Assembly: GCA_963747335.1 (NCBI GenBank)
Contig: CAVVEV010000003.1
Coordinates: 558,001-622,000 of the forward strand
Length of the DNA: 64,000 nt
Source: Prado023 sp963747335
GTDB taxonomy: Bacteria > Actinomycetota > Actinomycetes > S36-B12 > CAIYMF01
Direction of reading: 5' to 3'
Positions 63,486-64,000 of this stretch are shown piece by piece (the stretch's first letter is position 1; every line of letters starts with the position of its first letter). A model generated the notes under the pieces. That model saw only the letters and a program-made list of their open reading frames with translations. It made no database searches and had not been told where the DNA came from. The translations under genes were made by a program, and so were the position numbers.

Positions 63486-64000
63486 GTGACCAGTGAGCCC
63501 GGGGCCGACGTGCCCGCCGCGTTCACAGCGGGAACCCCGGCCGCCGGGATCTCGGTCCAGGGCACGGCGATCGTCGGTGCGGGCCTCGTGGTCTCGCAGA
63601 TCATCGCGATGCTGCAGATGCTGGTGGTGTCCCGACTGCTCGGCCCTGAGCAGTTCGGCGCCTTCGGTGCGCTCGCCGTGATCCTGCTGCTCGGCAGCAC
63701 AGCGATGGCTGCCACGCAGGTGGTCATCGCGCGGCACGTGGCATCCGGTCGCTCCTCCGAGCACATCGGGGCCGGTTCGGTGCTCCTCGTGGGCGCCCTC
63801 ACGTGTGCCCTGACCGTCATGCTCGCGCCCCTGATCAGCAACGCCCTGAACCTGTCCGACGTCGCGGCCGTCATCATCGTCGGGGCCACGTTCATCCCGT
63901 TCACCGTCACGGGGGCGCAGCTGGGCCTGTTGCAGGGAGCGGAGCGGCACAAGCGGCTCGGCGCCCTCTACGTGGTGGCCACCGCCGCTCGAGTGGGGGG
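63486..64000 (+). CDS. Oligosaccharide-flippase/MATE-like membrane protein, cut by window edge
   Basis: About 171 N-terminal residues are visible (VTSEPGADVPAAFTAGT...) with hydrophobic segments typical of Wzx or polysaccharide transporters: GTAIVGAGLVVSQIIAMLQM, LAVILLLGSTAMAATQ and VLLVGALTCALTVMLAP, with VSRLLGPEQFGAFGAL between them. It probably belongs to the MOP flippase superfamily that moves lipid-linked sugars. The C-terminal part lies past the right edge. GTG 63486 follows GATGAT by 6 nt, a weak -10. Confidence 0.75.
   Translation, partial: MTSEPGADVPAAFTAGTPAAGISVQGTAIVGAGLVVSQIIAMLQMLVVSRLLGPEQFGAFGALAVILLLGSTAMAATQVVIARHVASGRSSEHIGAGSVLLVGALTCALTVMLAPLISNALNLSDVAAVIIVGATFIPFTVTGAQLGLLQGAERHKRLGALYVVATAARVG

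Overview
The window is 64 kb of high-GC core chromosome from an actinobacterium (class Actinomycetes). This rests on gene content: RbpA, WhiA, SepH, DUF4193, DUF3093, DUF3159, DUF3710, a SufR-BDCSUT operon with a Rieske ferredoxin, actinobacterial-type ferrochelatase, and Streptomyces/Mycobacterium-like gene order. I cannot fix family or genus. I see no rRNA, tRNA, CRISPR array, IS element, prophage or plasmid gene. Both ends cut a gene (acnA at the left, a flippase-like membrane protein at the right).

Layout. 1-11.2 kb: acnA, a TRAM/RlmD-type RNA methyltransferase, an APC permease divergent from two TrkA K+ regulators, then DUF3159, OB-fold, DUF3710, dut and thioesterase genes, and DUF3093/DUF4235/DUF4193. 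11.3-24.6 kb: gamma-carbonic-anhydrase-like protein, suhB, hemH, sepH, a phosphodiesterase, DUF5998, a GNAT/acyl-CoA-synthetase fusion, a ParC-type topoisomerase A subunit, a sucrase/ferredoxin-like protein, an SDR and arfB. 24.6-31.5 kb: an ABC exporter, enoyl-CoA hydratase, a small HTH protein, an ABC-F ATPase, a zinc metallopeptidase, a small GNAT and a MerR regulator. 31.5-38.1 kb: the complete suf Fe-S assembly operon behind its regulator. 38.1-45 kb: an ABC-2 type exporter, heme A synthase, a Pro/Thr/Ser-rich membrane protein divergent from a two-component system, and heme O synthase. 45-55.5 kb: tkt, rbpA, secG, tpiA, pgk, whiA, yvcK, rapZ, uvrC and a Rieske lipoprotein. 55.5-64 kb: uvrA (apparently frameshifted), terC, uvrB, a PAP2 phosphatase, coaE and the partial flippase.

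Functional themes are Fe-S and heme supply (suf, ctaA, ctaB, hemH), nucleotide excision repair (uvrA, uvrB and uvrC all within 9 kb), central carbon metabolism (acnA, tkt, tpiA, pgk), and cell division or morphology control (whiA, sepH, rapZ/yvcK). Two points stand out. First, many transcription-unit heads have a TANNNT (or NANNNT) hexamer 6-8 nt before the start codon and no Shine-Dalgarno, the signature of leaderless mRNA; I used it to choose starts. Second, the familiar tkt-tal-zwf-opcA-pgl and whiA-gap-pgk blocks are present with tal, zwf, opcA, pgl and gap missing from their usual slots. Other structure includes a 90-bp dispersed repeat in two copies, palindromic operator candidates ahead of acnA, sufR and the DUF4193/carbonic-anhydrase pair, and terminator hairpins that include stop codons. 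I do not see a convincing undescribed multi-gene system; the most open locus is the low-complexity membrane protein beside the two-component system.
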